64,000 nucleotides of DNA from Achromobacter seleniivolatilans. GTDB lineage: Bacteria > Pseudomonadota > Gammaproteobacteria > Burkholderiales > Burkholderiaceae_B. Location of the stretch: the NCBI RefSeq assembly GCF_030864005.1, contig NZ_CP132976.1:4898001-4962000 (forward strand), written 5' to 3'. A model generated the notes under the pieces. The model saw only the letters and a list, made by a program, of their open reading frames with translations. It did not search any database and had not been told where the DNA came from. Numbering within the stretch: the first letter of the stretch is position 1; the number at the start of each line of letters is the position of its first letter. Position numbers and translations under genes: made by a program. Below are positions 47,698-55,737 of this stretch, piece by piece.

Positions 47698-48990
47698 TCA
47701 AGGCAGAGTGGATTCGCCGCGTAGCAAATCGTCCAGCGTTTCACGCTGGCGCACCACGTAGTACTTGTCGCCATCGACCATGGCTTCGGCCGCCCGGGTG
47801 CGCGTGTTGTAGTTGCTGGCCATGGCCATGCTGTAGGCGCCGGCCGATTCCACCGCCAGCACATCGCCTTGTTCAAGGGTCAGCAGGCGCTGCCTGGCCA
47901 GCCAGTCGGCGCTTTCGCACACGGGGCCGACGATGTCGTATTCGGTGGGTTTGCCTGCACGGGGGCGCAGGGCGCGGACCCCATGAAACGCCTCGTAGAG
48001 GGCGGGACGCAGCAGGTCGTTCATGGCGGCATCGACGATGGCGAAATTGCGCGCTTCGGCGTGCTTCAGGTATTGGACCGTGGTGAGCAGCACGCCCGCG
48101 TTGCCGACCAGCGACCGGCCCGGTTCCAGCACCAGTTGCAGATGGCCCTGACCACGGGCGTTCAGGCGTTCAAACACACGATCCAGCAGCGCCTTGGGCG
48201 ACGGGGGCGTTTCATCCGTGTAGCGGATGCCCAGACCTCCGCCAAGGTCCAGATGCTTGATCCTGATGCCGGTCTGATCCAGTTTTTCGATCAGGTCCAG
48301 CAGCTTTTCCAGGGCGTCGAAATAGGGGGTGATATCGGTAAGTTGGGAGCCGATGTGGCAATCCACTCCCACGATATCCAGCCCCGGAAGCGATTGCGCC
48401 ACGCGATAGGCGTCCAGCGCCGATTCGATGGCGATACCGAATTTGTTTTCTTTCAGGCCCGTAGAGATATACGGATGGGTCTGCGCATCTACATCCGGGT
48501 TAACGCGTAGCGATACCGGCGCGCGCACGCCCAGGTCCAGAGCCACCTCCGACAATCGGTGCAGTTCGGCTTCGGATTCGACGTTGAAGCACTTCACTTG
48601 GGCCGCGAGCGCGTCGCGCATTTCCCAGGCTTGCTTGCCGACGCCAGAAAATACGATCTTGGATGAATCTGCGCCCGCCGCAAGCGCGCGCTTGAGTTCG
48701 CCGCCAGACACGATATCGAAGCCAGCGCCCAAGCGTGCGAATTCCTTCAGCACGGCCAGGGTGGAATTGGCCTTCATGCCATAGCAAACCAGGACGGGAC
48801 GTTGCCCGATGGCGCTACGGTAGGTTTCCCAGGCTGCCTTGAGTGCCGCGCGTGAGTACACGTAGAGCGGCGTTCCCAGTTGACCGGCCAGATGGTCCAA
48901 GGGCACGTCTTCCGCGTACAGCACATTGTTGCGATACTGGAAGTACGGCTGGCCAGCCAGCTCGGGCAGCGCAGGGAAAGGGGCGGTCAT
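47698..48990 (-). CDS. lysA: Diaminopimelate decarboxylase
   Basis: 430 residues. Last step of lysine synthesis: PLP-dependent decarboxylation of meso-diaminopimelate. PLP lysine is K73 (LVCYGMKANSTLAVL); the His of GVDCHIGSQL, the phosphate loop LDLGGGLGIRY and the catalytic Cys in GPVCESADWLA are present. Its start overlaps the lptM stop by 4 bp (ATGA), the same lptM-lysA order seen in related bacteria. Confidence 0.97.
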   Translation of the reverse strand: MTAPFPALPELAGQPYFQYRNNVLYAEDVPLDHLAGQLGTPLYVYSRAALKAAWETYRSAIGQRPVLVCYGMKANSTLAVLKEFARLGAGFDIVSGGELKRALAAGADSSKIVFSGVGKQAWEMRDALAAQVKCFNVESEAELHRLSEVALDLGVRAPVSLRVNPDVDAQTHPYISTGLKENKFGIAIESALDAYRVAQSLPGLDIVGVDCHIGSQLTDITPYFDALEKLLDLIEKLDQTGIRIKHLDLGGGLGIRYTDETPPSPKALLDRVFERLNARGQGHLQLVLEPGRSLVGNAGVLLTTVQYLKHAEARNFAIVDAAMNDLLRPALYEAFHGVRALRPRAGKPTEYDIVGPVCESADWLARQRLLTLEQGDVLAVESAGAYSMAMASNYNTRTRAAEAMVDGDKYYVVRQRETLDDLLRGESTLP

Positions 48991-49145
48991 GGCAGTGACT
49001 GGACCGGCGGAATGGGGGGCGGCACGTTTTTCTGCGGACCCGACGGCGGCTTGCCATCAGGCGTCGGCATATACAAAGGCCCTTTGTACCCGCAGGCGGT
49101 AACCATGCCGGAGGCCAAGAGCGTGGCTACAATGCGGAAAGCCAT
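48987..49145 (-). CDS. lptM: LptM (YifL-type) small lipoprotein
   Basis: 52 residues from the ATG at 49145 (MAFRIVATLLASGMVTACGY), shorter than the longer open frame it lies in. Signal peptide with lipobox VTAC at residue 18; the mature part CGYKGPLYMPTPDGKPP matches the C-G-x-K-G-P-L-Y core of LptM, which in E. coli assists oxidation and maturation of the LPS translocon LptD. The C-terminus is Pro-rich. Overlaps lysA and is divergent from cyaY with 55 bp between starts. Confidence 0.88.
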   Translation of the reverse strand: MAFRIVATLLASGMVTACGYKGPLYMPTPDGKPPSGPQKNVPPPIPPVQSLP

Positions 49146-49200
49146 GCGGCTGAATGCCAATTGGAACACTGGGAACTCCGTAATTCTTGCAGGCTCGATT

Positions 49201-49530
49201 ATGACCGAAACCGAATTTCTTGCGTTGATCGACCAGGTGCTGGATAGCATCGAAAGCCAGGCCGATGACTGGGCGGCTTCGCTCGACGTCGATGTTGAAA
49301 CCAGCCGCAGCGGTAATGTGTTGACGATGGTATTTGAAGACAATACCCACGTCGTGGTGAACAGCCAGGCCGTTATGCAGGAACTGTGGGTTGCTGCGCG
49401 TAGCGGCGGCTTTCACTACCGTTACGATGGCCAACATTGGAACGATACCCGAGGCGGTCCTCAATTACCGGATGCGCTGTCGCAAATTTGTTCCGCTGCT
49501 GCCGGTGTCCCTGTGACGCTCAAACTGTAA
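49201..49530 (+). CDS. cyaY: Frataxin homologue CyaY
   Basis: 109 residues from the ATG at 49201 (MTETEFLALIDQVLDSIESQ), preceded by a weak site. Typical acidic N-terminal helix and beta sheet (GNVLTMVFEDNTHVVVNSQ, WVAARSGGFHYRYDGQHWND). Iron-binding modulator of Fe-S cluster assembly on IscS/IscU. Divergent from lptM-lysA; a terminator follows. Confidence 0.95.
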   Translation: MTETEFLALIDQVLDSIESQADDWAASLDVDVETSRSGNVLTMVFEDNTHVVVNSQAVMQELWVAARSGGFHYRYDGQHWNDTRGGPQLPDALSQICSAAAGVPVTLKL

Positions 49531-49549
49531 ACACGGCGGCAGACAAAAG

Positions 49550-49577
49550 AAGGCCGGCCTATCAGGGCCGGCCTTTT
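49550..49577. terminator. Terminator between cyaY and the PBP1A gene
   Basis: AAGGCCGGCC (49550-49559) and GGCCGGCCTT (49566-49575) with a 6-nt loop, then TT. The A-rich left flank (ACAAAAGA) lets it serve the convergent PBP gene too. Confidence 0.82.
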
Positions 49578-49581
49578 CGCA

Positions 49582-52032
49582 TCAGAACGGAATCTTCTGC
49601 GACCAGGGCGTGTTGCTTTGCGTACCTACACCCGGGGCGACCTTGATCTTGGTGTCTTCGTTGCTGTTGCTTGTGCCCAGACCGTGCAGGAATTCACCCA
49701 AGGTATCGGCCTCGGCCAGCCCTAAACGGGCCACCGCTTGCCCAGGCGGAAATTCCGAGAAATAGAACTCGCCGTTTTCCACGATGATGCCGTCAGGACG
49801 AGGGCGCGGCTTTTCTTCCGGCACGCCCTTGAGCACTTCCTGCATGTAATCGACCCAGATTGGCATGGCCACGCCGCCGCCGGTTTCACGCGAACCCAGC
49901 GACTTGGGCTGATCAAAGCCCAGCCACGAGGTGGCCACCAGCGAGGGGGTGTAGCCCGAGAACCAGGCGTCGACGGATTCATTGGTCGTACCCGTCTTGC
50001 CGGCGATATCGTTGCGCTTGAGCAGGACGCGGGCGCGTGCCGCAGTGCCGAAAGTAGCAACGCCGCGCAGGATGTCGTCCATGACCCAGGCGGTGCGCGG
50101 ATCGATGGCGCGTGCGGCTGCGTCGCCAGCCACGACCGGCTTGGACTGCATGATGACCTTGCCGTTGCTGTCGGTAACGCGGTCGATCAGGTAGGGCGTG
50201 ACACGATAGCCGCCGTTGGCGAATACCGAGAACGCGCCGGCCAGCTGCAGGGGCGTGACCGAACCTGCGCCCAGGGCCAGCGGCAGCACCGCTGGCTGGC
50301 GGGCCTTGTCAAAGCCAAAGCGGGTCAGGTAGTCCTGCGCGTACTGCGGGCCAATGGCCTGCAAGATGCGGATCGACACCATGTTCTTCGACTTGTACAG
50401 ACCCTGACGCAAGGTCAGCATGGGTTCGTACTGATTGCCGTAGTTCTTCGGGTTCCAGGCCTTGGAGCCGGTTTGCGCGGCGGTCAGCTCAAACGGCTGG
50501 TCCGAAATCTGCGTGGCCGGGGTCAGACCGCGTTCCAGCGAGGCGGCGTAAATGAAGGGCTTGATGTTCGAGCCCGGCTGGCGCCATGCCTGCGTCACGC
50601 GGTTGAAGTTGCCGCGGTAGAAGTCGAATCCGCCGACCATGGCGCGAATGGCGCCGTCTTGCGGCGACAAGGCCACAAACGCTGCCTGCACTGCGGGCAG
50701 GTTGATGATTTCCCAGTTGTCGCCGAACTTGCGGATATAGACGACCGAGCCGCGCTTGATGCGTTGCTCTGGCTTGGCCTTGTCGTTCAGCGCGCGGGCT
50801 ACGACGCCCAGCACTTTCTTGTCGGTAACGGTGATGACTTCGCGCGAACTGCGGGCCAGTTTGACTTCAGTCGGGCTGGCAGACAGCACCAGCGCCGTCA
50901 GCAGGTCGCCGCTGTCGCTGAACTTATCGAACACACCGTCCAGGAACTCATCCAGCGCTGCCGGGTTGTTCTCGGTGCCCGGGGGCAGGTCCAGTTGTTC
51001 TTCGGGGCCGGGGTAGGGCGCGCGGCGCGTGTATTCCAGCACGCCTTCACGCACGGCGCGATAGGCCGCTTCCTGGTCCTTGGACTGCACGGTGGTGTAG
51101 ATATTGATGCCGCGCGAGTAGACGTTGTCTTGGTACACGTTGAACAGCAGCTGGCGCGCCAGTTCGGCCACGTATTCGCCATGGATGGAGTAGCCGCCGG
51201 CCGGGGTGCCTTCCGCCGACTTCATGACGATTTGCTGCGCCATCGCCTGCTTGTATTCGGGTTCGGTCAGGTAGCCCAGCGATTGCATGCGGCCCAGCAC
51301 GTAACGCTGGCGCAATTCTGCGCGGGGGCGGTTCGAAATCGGGTTGAAGCGCGAGGGCGCCTTCGGAATACCGGCCAGCATGGCGGCTTCGGCAGGCGTC
51401 ACTTCCGACAGCGGCTTGCCGAAGTAGGTGCGGGACGCCGCGGCGAAACCATAGGCGCGGTGGCCCAGGTAGATCTGGTTCATGTAGAGCTCAAGGATCT
51501 GGTCCTTGGTGAGCTCGGACTCGATCTTGAACGTCAGCAGCAATTCATAGAACTTGCGCGAGTACGTTTTCTCGGACGACAGGTAGAAGTTGCGCGCGAC
51601 CTGCATGGTGATCGTGCTGGCGCCCTGCGTCTTCGACATGTTGATCAGGTTGGTCAGGCCAGCCCGCACCACGCCGGTCCAGTCGATCCCGCCGTGCTGA
51701 TAGAAGCGGTCGTCTTCGGCTGCCAGCACCGCAGACTTCATGACGTCCGGGATTTCATTGAAGCGCAGCACGTTGCGGCGTTCTTCGCCAAATTCGCCGA
51801 TCAGGACGCGATCTGCCGTATAGACGCGCAGCGGCACCCGTGGGCGATAGTCCGTCATGGCATTCAGGTCTGGCAGATTGGGCCAGGCCAGCGCCAACGC
51901 CATTCCTGCCAGCAGCACGCCGCACAGGAACAGGCCGGCACAGAGGATGCCGGTTTTTACGAAGAATCGCAGTATCGGGGAGCCGCTCTTGGCGGGTTTG
52001 TCGTTCTTGGAGGAATTCTGGGGCTTGCTCAT
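49582..52032 (-). CDS. mrcA: Penicillin-binding protein 1A
   Basis: 816 residues from the ATG at 52032 (MSKPQNSSKNDKPAKSGSPI). One N-terminal membrane helix (FFVKTGILCAGLFLCGVLLA). Glycosyltransferase 51 domain with VLAAEDDRFYQHGGIDW and the QGASTITMQVARNF motif, then an OB-like insert. The transpeptidase has S-x-x-K in GSNIKPFIYAA, S-x-N in YKSKNMVSI and KTG in IAGKTGTTNES. Bifunctional murein synthase of the elongation machinery. Single gene, divergent from aroK. An open frame of about 1000 codons on the other strand is a shadow. Confidence 0.96.
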   Translation of the reverse strand: MSKPQNSSKNDKPAKSGSPILRFFVKTGILCAGLFLCGVLLAGMALALAWPNLPDLNAMTDYRPRVPLRVYTADRVLIGEFGEERRNVLRFNEIPDVMKSAVLAAEDDRFYQHGGIDWTGVVRAGLTNLINMSKTQGASTITMQVARNFYLSSEKTYSRKFYELLLTFKIESELTKDQILELYMNQIYLGHRAYGFAAASRTYFGKPLSEVTPAEAAMLAGIPKAPSRFNPISNRPRAELRQRYVLGRMQSLGYLTEPEYKQAMAQQIVMKSAEGTPAGGYSIHGEYVAELARQLLFNVYQDNVYSRGINIYTTVQSKDQEAAYRAVREGVLEYTRRAPYPGPEEQLDLPPGTENNPAALDEFLDGVFDKFSDSGDLLTALVLSASPTEVKLARSSREVITVTDKKVLGVVARALNDKAKPEQRIKRGSVVYIRKFGDNWEIINLPAVQAAFVALSPQDGAIRAMVGGFDFYRGNFNRVTQAWRQPGSNIKPFIYAASLERGLTPATQISDQPFELTAAQTGSKAWNPKNYGNQYEPMLTLRQGLYKSKNMVSIRILQAIGPQYAQDYLTRFGFDKARQPAVLPLALGAGSVTPLQLAGAFSVFANGGYRVTPYLIDRVTDSNGKVIMQSKPVVAGDAAARAIDPRTAWVMDDILRGVATFGTAARARVLLKRNDIAGKTGTTNESVDAWFSGYTPSLVATSWLGFDQPKSLGSRETGGGVAMPIWVDYMQEVLKGVPEEKPRPRPDGIIVENGEFYFSEFPPGQAVARLGLAEADTLGEFLHGLGTSNSNEDTKIKVAPGVGTQSNTPWSQKIPF

Positions 52033-52131
52033 CGCGGCGATTTTACGGGTAACTCCGGTCCCGCCTCGGTGCGGGGTATCGGTTTCTGTAACAAGATTGT
52101 TCAGTGTGGTGCGCGGGCAACTGGCGGCAGA

Positions 52132-52140
52132 TGTGATAAT
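52132..52140 (+). promoter_or_regulatory. Extended -10 in front of aroK
   Basis: TGTGATAAT (52132-52140) is a TGn extended -10 element only 6 bp before the annotated aroK ATG; transcription would start at or next to that ATG. No good -35 is seen at 17-18 bp. Confidence 0.4.
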
Positions 52141-52146
52141 GCCGTC

Positions 52147-52788
52147 ATGAACTTTTCCGCTCACTCATGTCCGGAGGCTGACCCGGACCCAGTGCCCTCC
52201 GACGAGGCGCATGAAAACTTGCCTTGCGCCCTGGAGTGCACAGGCAAAACCGTGTCGTTGCCGCACGACCTGCCCGTCTTCCTGGTTGGGATGATGGGAG
52301 CCGGCAAGACGACCATCGGCCGTAGTCTGGCGCGTGCGTTGGGGCGCGAGTTTATGGATTTGGATCATGAGCTCGAGGCGCGTTGCGGCGTGCGGGTGCC
52401 GGTAATCTTCGAAATCGAGGGCGAAGCCGGTTTTCGTCGCCGGGAGTCCGCCGCTTTGGAAGAGTGTACCCAACGGCGCAACATTATTCTTGCCACGGGT
52501 GGCGGCGCGATCCTGGCGGCCGAAAATCGTCAGCGGCTGCACGAACGGGGCATTGTCGTGTATTTGAGAGCCAGCGTGGACGAATTGTTCCGCAGAACTT
52601 GCCGCGACCGGAACCGCCCCTTGCTGGCCACTGCGGACCCCCGCGGCACGCTGCGGGACCTGATGACCCTGCGGGAACCCCTCTATAAAGAAGTAGCGGA
52701 CCTGGTAGTGGAAACCGGCTCGATGCCCATCCACACCCTCGTCAAGGCGCTGCTGCCGCAATTACAAGCCTTTGAGAAGCGCATATGA
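52147..52788 (+). CDS. aroK: Shikimate kinase
   Basis: 213 residues from the ATG at 52147. P-loop GMMGAGKTTIGRSLARAL, shikimate-binding D-x-D type (FMDLDHELEARCG), FRRRES, and ATGGGAILAAENR are present. Phosphorylates shikimate in chorismate synthesis. The first 35 residues are not kinase-like. A GTG at 52252 (VSLPHDLPVFLVG) would give 178 residues, nearer the usual length, so the start is uncertain. Its TGA overlaps the aroB ATG by 4 bp. Confidence 0.95.
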   Translation: MNFSAHSCPEADPDPVPSDEAHENLPCALECTGKTVSLPHDLPVFLVGMMGAGKTTIGRSLARALGREFMDLDHELEARCGVRVPVIFEIEGEAGFRRRESAALEECTQRRNIILATGGGAILAAENRQRLHERGIVVYLRASVDELFRRTCRDRNRPLLATADPRGTLRDLMTLREPLYKEVADLVVETGSMPIHTLVKALLPQLQAFEKRI

Positions 52789-53861
52789 ACGTTGTTGACG
52801 TCGATACCCCGGGCGGAAGCTATCCGATCCACATCGGTCCTGGCCGCCTGGATGCCCTGGACCAGTGCATTCCCGCCGACGCCACAGCGATCGCCGTGGT
52901 CACCAATCCCACGGTTGCGGCGCTATATGGCGAACGGGCCGAAGCCGCCTTGGCGCGCACGGGCAAACGGGTGCTGCGGATCGAACTGCCGGACGGCGAG
53001 GCCTATAAAGACTGGCAGTCGCTGAATCTGATATTTGACGCCTTGCTGACCCACCGCCTGGACCGCCGCTGTGTGCTGGTGGCGTTGGGGGGCGGCGTGA
53101 TCGGCGACATGACGGGTTTTGCAGCTGCCGTGTACATGCGTGGCGTGCGTTTTCTGCAAGTCCCAACGACGCTGCTGGCGCAGGTGGATTCGTCCGTCGG
53201 CGGCAAGACGGCCGTCAATCATCCGCTGGGCAAGAACATGATCGGCGCGTTCTATCAGCCGCTGGCGGTGGAAATCGATACCGACGTGCTCAATACGTTG
53301 CCCGCGCGCGAAGTGTCTGCGGGGCTGGCCGAAGTGATCAAGTACGGCCTGATCCTGGACCCGGACTTCTGGACGTGGTGCGAGGTCAATGCCGAAAAAC
53401 TGCGCGCGCTGGATTCCCAGGCCGTCACGTATGCCATCCGCCGGTCTTGTGAACTGAAGGCGCAGGTGGTGGGCAAGGATGAGCGCGAATCTGGGTTGCG
53501 GGCCATCTTGAACCTCGGCCATACCTTTGGCCATGCGATCGAGTCCGGACTGGGTTACGGCGCCTGGCTGCACGGCGAGGCCGTGGGTTGCGGCATGGTG
53601 CAGGCAGCCGAGCTGTCCGCCGATGTGGCGGGTTTTGACCGGGCGGATGTGGAGCGTGTACGCGCGCTCGTGACCGCCATTGGCTGCCCGGCGGTGGCGC
53701 CCGATCTGGGCGCGGACCGTTGGCTGGATCTGATGCAGGTCGACAAGAAAACGGAAGGCGGCGAAATCCGCTACGTGCTGATGACCCGGATTGGTGAGGC
53801 AATCACCCGGGCAGCTCCCGATGATGCTGTGCGCGCCGTGTTGGCCCGCACCACCCAGTAA
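52785..53861 (+). CDS. aroB: 3-dehydroquinate synthase
   Basis: 358 residues. Converts DAHP to 3-dehydroquinate using NAD and a metal. Landmarks: VALGGGVIGDMTGFAAAVYMRG, QVPTTLLAQVDSSVGGKTAVNHP with the catalytic Lys, LAEVIKYGLILD with the metal Glu, and metal His residues in NLGHTFGHAIE and LHGEAV. Coupled to aroK by a 4-bp overlap; dgt follows 15 bp later. Confidence 0.97.
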   Translation: MNVVDVDTPGGSYPIHIGPGRLDALDQCIPADATAIAVVTNPTVAALYGERAEAALARTGKRVLRIELPDGEAYKDWQSLNLIFDALLTHRLDRRCVLVALGGGVIGDMTGFAAAVYMRGVRFLQVPTTLLAQVDSSVGGKTAVNHPLGKNMIGAFYQPLAVEIDTDVLNTLPAREVSAGLAEVIKYGLILDPDFWTWCEVNAEKLRALDSQAVTYAIRRSCELKAQVVGKDERESGLRAILNLGHTFGHAIESGLGYGAWLHGEAVGCGMVQAAELSADVAGFDRADVERVRALVTAIGCPAVAPDLGADRWLDLMQVDKKTEGGEIRYVLMTRIGEAITRAAPDDAVRAVLARTTQ

Positions 53862-53876
53862 ACGCCAGGAGAGACG

Positions 53877-55013
53877 GTGTTGCAGATGAAAGAATTGGCT
53901 TCCTACGCATCCGACCCGTCTCAATCGCGCGGGCGAGCCTGCGCAGAGCCGCCGCCGGAAAATCGAACCGAGTTTCAGCGCGACCGGGACCGCATCGTGC
54001 ATTCCGGCGCGTTTCGCCGTTTGGAATACAAGACCCAGGTCTTTGTGAACCATGAAGGCGATCTGTTCCGTACCCGGCTGACGCATAGCCTGGAAGTGGC
54101 ACAGATTGCGCGCACGCTGGCTCGCAGCATGGGGCTGTCGGAAGACCTGACCGAAGCGATTTCGCTGGCGCATGACCTGGGCCACACACCGTTCGGCCAC
54201 GCTGGCCAGGACGAGCTGAACGCCTGCATGCGCGAACTGGCGCCCGAGGCAGGCGGCTTCGAGCACAATCTGCAAAGCCTGCGCGTGGTGGATGAACTGG
54301 AAGAACGCTATGCGGACTTCAATGGTTTGAACCTGTGCTTTGAAACTCGGGAAGGCATTTTGAAGCACTGCTCGGCTGCGCACGCGCGCCAGTTGGGCGA
54401 TGTAGGCGAACGCTTTCTGACGCGCATGCAGCCTTCGCTGGAAGCGCAATTGGCCAACCTTGCGGACGAGGTGGCCTACAACAATCACGATATCGACGAT
54501 GGCTTGCGGTCCGGACTGATCACGCTGGATCAACTACAGGACGTGTCGATCTTTGAGCGTCATCACGCGGCGGTGCTGGACCGGTATCCGGGCCTGGCTT
54601 CGCGCCGCGCGGTGGCTGAGACCATACGGCGCATGATCAATACGCTGATCGTCGACCTGACGCAGACTTCGCTTGCGCGCATTCGCGATGCAGCGCCGGC
54701 CAGTGTGGATGATGTGCGGCGTGCGCCGCCTTTGGCAGGGTTTTCAGACGAGATCCGCCGCGAGGCCGATGCCCTGAAGAAATTCCTGTTCGACAACCTG
54801 TACCGGCACTACCGCGTATTGCGCATGAGCACCAAGGCGCGCCGCATCGTGCGTGAGTTGTTCTCGGCATTTCTGGATGATCCGCGCCTGTTGCCGCCGG
54901 ATTACCGACGCGCAGGCTTCAATGAGCAAGCGCGCGCGATTTCCGATTACATCGCCGGCATGACAGACCGTTACGCCATCCGCGAACACAAGCGCCTGTT
55001 CGAGATGGCGTAA
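53877..55013 (+). CDS. dgt: dGTPase-like HD-domain triphosphohydrolase
   Basis: 378 residues from a GTG at 53877 with AGGAGA at ideal distance; an ATG three codons later is less well spaced. HD metal-binding residues: [30 protein letters not shown] and [12 protein letters not shown]. Belongs to the shorter, E. coli-Dgt-related branch annotated as deoxyguanosinetriphosphate triphosphohydrolase-like, which controls dNTP pools. Third gene of aroK-aroB-dgt, an arrangement common in betaproteobacteria. Its stop lies 5 bp from the convergent GST stop. Confidence 0.93.
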   Translation: MLQMKELASYASDPSQSRGRACAEPPPENRTEFQRDRDRIVHSGAFRRLEYKTQVFVNHEGDLFRTRLTHSLEVAQIARTLARSMGLSEDLTEAISLAHDLGHTPFGHAGQDELNACMRELAPEAGGFEHNLQSLRVVDELEERYADFNGLNLCFETREGILKHCSAAHARQLGDVGERFLTRMQPSLEAQLANLADEVAYNNHDIDDGLRSGLITLDQLQDVSIFERHHAAVLDRYPGLASRRAVAETIRRMINTLIVDLTQTSLARIRDAAPASVDDVRRAPPLAGFSDEIRREADALKKFLFDNLYRHYRVLRMSTKARRIVRELFSAFLDDPRLLPPDYRRAGFNEQARAISDYIAGMTDRYAIREHKRLFEMA

Positions 55014-55018
55014 CCGTC

Positions 55019-55681
55019 CTACCGATGCTTGCGGTAGGGTTCGTCTTCGGGGACGAAGGTGGCTTCAGCGCGCGCATCCCGCATCCAGTCCTGCATGGCA
55101 GGCAAGGCCAGGACAGCGTCCATGTAGTCGCGCACCGTACCGGTGGCAGTGATGCCATAGGTGGCGAAACGCGAAACGACCGGTGCGAAGAAGGCATCGG
55201 CAATAGAGAATGCGCCGAACAGGAATGGACCGCCTTGGCCAAATTCGGCGCGCGTGTCATGCCAGATGGCATGCAGGCGCGAAATGTCCTTTTGCGCGGC
55301 TTCCGGGATGGTGATTCCGGGCAGGTGCGCTTCGACATTCATCGGCAGGGCCTGGCGCAAGGCGCCAAAACCACTGTGCATCTGTGCGGCCAAAGAACGC
55401 GCACGAGCGCGTGCCTTCGGGGCTTGCGGCCACAGGCCCGCTTCTGGATGGTGTTCGGCGACGTATTCGCAGATGGCCAGTGAATCCCAGATTGCGAAGT
55501 CGCCGTCCAGCAACACCGGGACCAGCCCTGCGGGAGATACGGCGCCCACCCGGCGCGAGAATTCCTCGGTGAAAAACCCAAGTTTTTGTTCCGTGAACGC
55601 GACGCCCGTGGCGCGCAGCGCGATCCACGGACGCAAAGACCAGGAAGAGTAATTCTTGTTGCCGATGATCAAGGTGTACAT
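55019..55681 (-). CDS. Glutathione S-transferase family protein
   Basis: 220 residues. N-terminal thioredoxin-like domain with NKNYSSWSLRPWIALRATG (Ser of NYSSWS is the likely glutathione-activating residue), cis-Pro in AGLVPVLLDG and DSLAICEYVAE contacting glutathione. The all-helical C domain carries FLFGAFSIADAFFAPVVSRF with the N-capping SxxD. Similar to the YfcF/zeta-like bacterial group; substrate unknown. Located 56 bp after uvrA on the same strand, so possibly cotranscribed. Confidence 0.87.
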   Translation of the reverse strand: MYTLIIGNKNYSSWSLRPWIALRATGVAFTEQKLGFFTEEFSRRVGAVSPAGLVPVLLDGDFAIWDSLAICEYVAEHHPEAGLWPQAPKARARARSLAAQMHSGFGALRQALPMNVEAHLPGITIPEAAQKDISRLHAIWHDTRAEFGQGGPFLFGAFSIADAFFAPVVSRFATYGITATGTVRDYMDAVLALPAMQDWMRDARAEATFVPEDEPYRKHR

Positions 55682-55737
55682 GCTGCTTTCCCCTACGCGT
55701 TGAATGCCTGAATCGACTTGTTTGTGTTGTTGCCGAT

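Noticed and set aside
49738..52788. Open frame of about 1000 codons running into aroK
   Set aside because: All but the last 213 residues are antisense to the certain PBP1A gene; only the aroK part is real.
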